DNA of 64,000 nt from Roseibium sp. (GTDB taxonomy: Bacteria > Pseudomonadota > Alphaproteobacteria > Rhizobiales > Stappiaceae). The stretch lies in NCBI GenBank assembly GCA_017643925.1, contig JAEPML010000011.1:62001-126000 (forward strand). The letters run 5' to 3'. The notes under the pieces are model-generated. The model was not told the DNA's origin. It saw only the letters and a list, made by a program, of their open reading frames with translations, and did not search any database. Both the position numbers and the translations under genes were made by a program. The first letter of the stretch is position 1; every line of letters begins with the position of its first letter. Of this stretch, positions 63,923-64,000 are shown one piece after another.

Positions 63923-64000
63923 ATGAGTGGCGGTCTTTCCATCCTTGTAATCGACGACAACAAGATCCGGGCTTCGATAATCGAGCAGGGTTTGCGCGAT
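63923..64000 (+). CDS. nasT: NasT-like ANTAR response regulator, cut off by window edge
   Basis: Only 26 codons are present: MSGGLSILVIDDNKIRAS followed by IIEQGLRD. LVIDDN is the receiver-domain start with the acidic pocket, and RASIIEQGLRD closely resembles NasT, the ANTAR antiterminator of assimilatory nitrate/nitrite genes. The rest lies outside the window, so the assignment is tentative. The 141-base region before it is AT-rich and may carry a promoter. Confidence 0.6.
   Translation, partial: MSGGLSILVIDDNKIRASIIEQGLRD

Noticed and set aside
1..64000. CRISPR array, transposase or phage genes
   Set aside because: No regularly spaced repeats, transposase motifs or structural phage genes were found on reading both strands.

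Overview
The window looks like chromosomal DNA of a marine alphaproteobacterium, most plausibly of the Stappiaceae (Roseibium/Labrenzia/Stappia) or a close Hyphomicrobiales relative. This is inferred from high GC, the mix of genes (DUF3126 downstream of cysE, a BTLCP cysteine peptidase, DUF2336, a PAS_5 protein, pyruvate phosphate dikinase, a NasT-type ANTAR regulator) and TTAA-N7-TTAA sites of the CtrA type. No CRISPR array, insertion sequence, prophage or rRNA was seen. One tRNA (Leu, UAA) is present.

Layout. 0-10 kb: a truncated TPR protein diverges from ppdK-meaB; then a CHASE4-GGDEF-EAL protein, radC, map and tRNA-Leu. 10-12 kb: an ABC ATPase without partners and a flavodoxin-like reductase. 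12-21 kb: a phosphonate island with phnM facing a reverse-strand phnC-phnD-phnE-phnE2 transporter operon. A second transporter operon (binding protein, ATPase, permease) diverges from it and ends in a translationally coupled SAM methyltransferase. No C-P lyase core (phnGHIJKL) is in the window. 21-31 kb: housekeeping and catabolic genes (trkH, sfsA, an L,D-transpeptidase, a purine phosphoribosyltransferase, a CinA-like protein, an FAD monooxygenase, a CHCC zinc finger, two alpha/beta hydrolases, a crotonase, cysE). 31-38 kb: small membrane and signalling genes (gamma carbonic anhydrase, BTLCP peptidase, PilZ, PAS_5, rhomboid, CBS) with two structured RNA candidates. 38-44.6 kb: a complete periplasmic nitrate reductase operon, napFDAGHBC, with an FNR-like site upstream. 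44.6-54.6 kb: hisI, folE, an IscU-like scaffold, yidD, a cobalamin-type radical SAM enzyme, a divergent EamA exporter/Lrp pair, thrS, an acyltransferase and a periplasmic protein of unknown role. 54.7-64 kb: a nitroreductase and a flavin reductase; a lytic transglycosylase-like gene behind two CtrA-type sites; DUF2336; an HPt protein; NAD kinase; a sulfatase/phosphonate-monoester-hydrolase-like enzyme; a TctC-type binding protein; and the first 26 codons of a NasT-like regulator.

How it fits together. Phosphonates could enter by two ABC systems. PhnM belongs to the C-P lyase route, so the rest of that route must lie elsewhere if it exists. The PMH-like hydrolase could add a second way to release phosphonates, but that is inference. 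Nap would use quinol through both NapC and NapGH, and its upstream FNR-like site suggests induction when oxygen is low. CtrA-type sites near 56 kb, and a weaker one near 59.8 kb, suggest cell-cycle or motility control of the transglycosylase and HPt genes. The most unusual items are the transporter-methyltransferase operon, an orphan forward-strand terminator that may end an unannotated small RNA (about 35.8-36.1 kb), and a hairpin that contains the start codon of the BTLCP peptidase gene.
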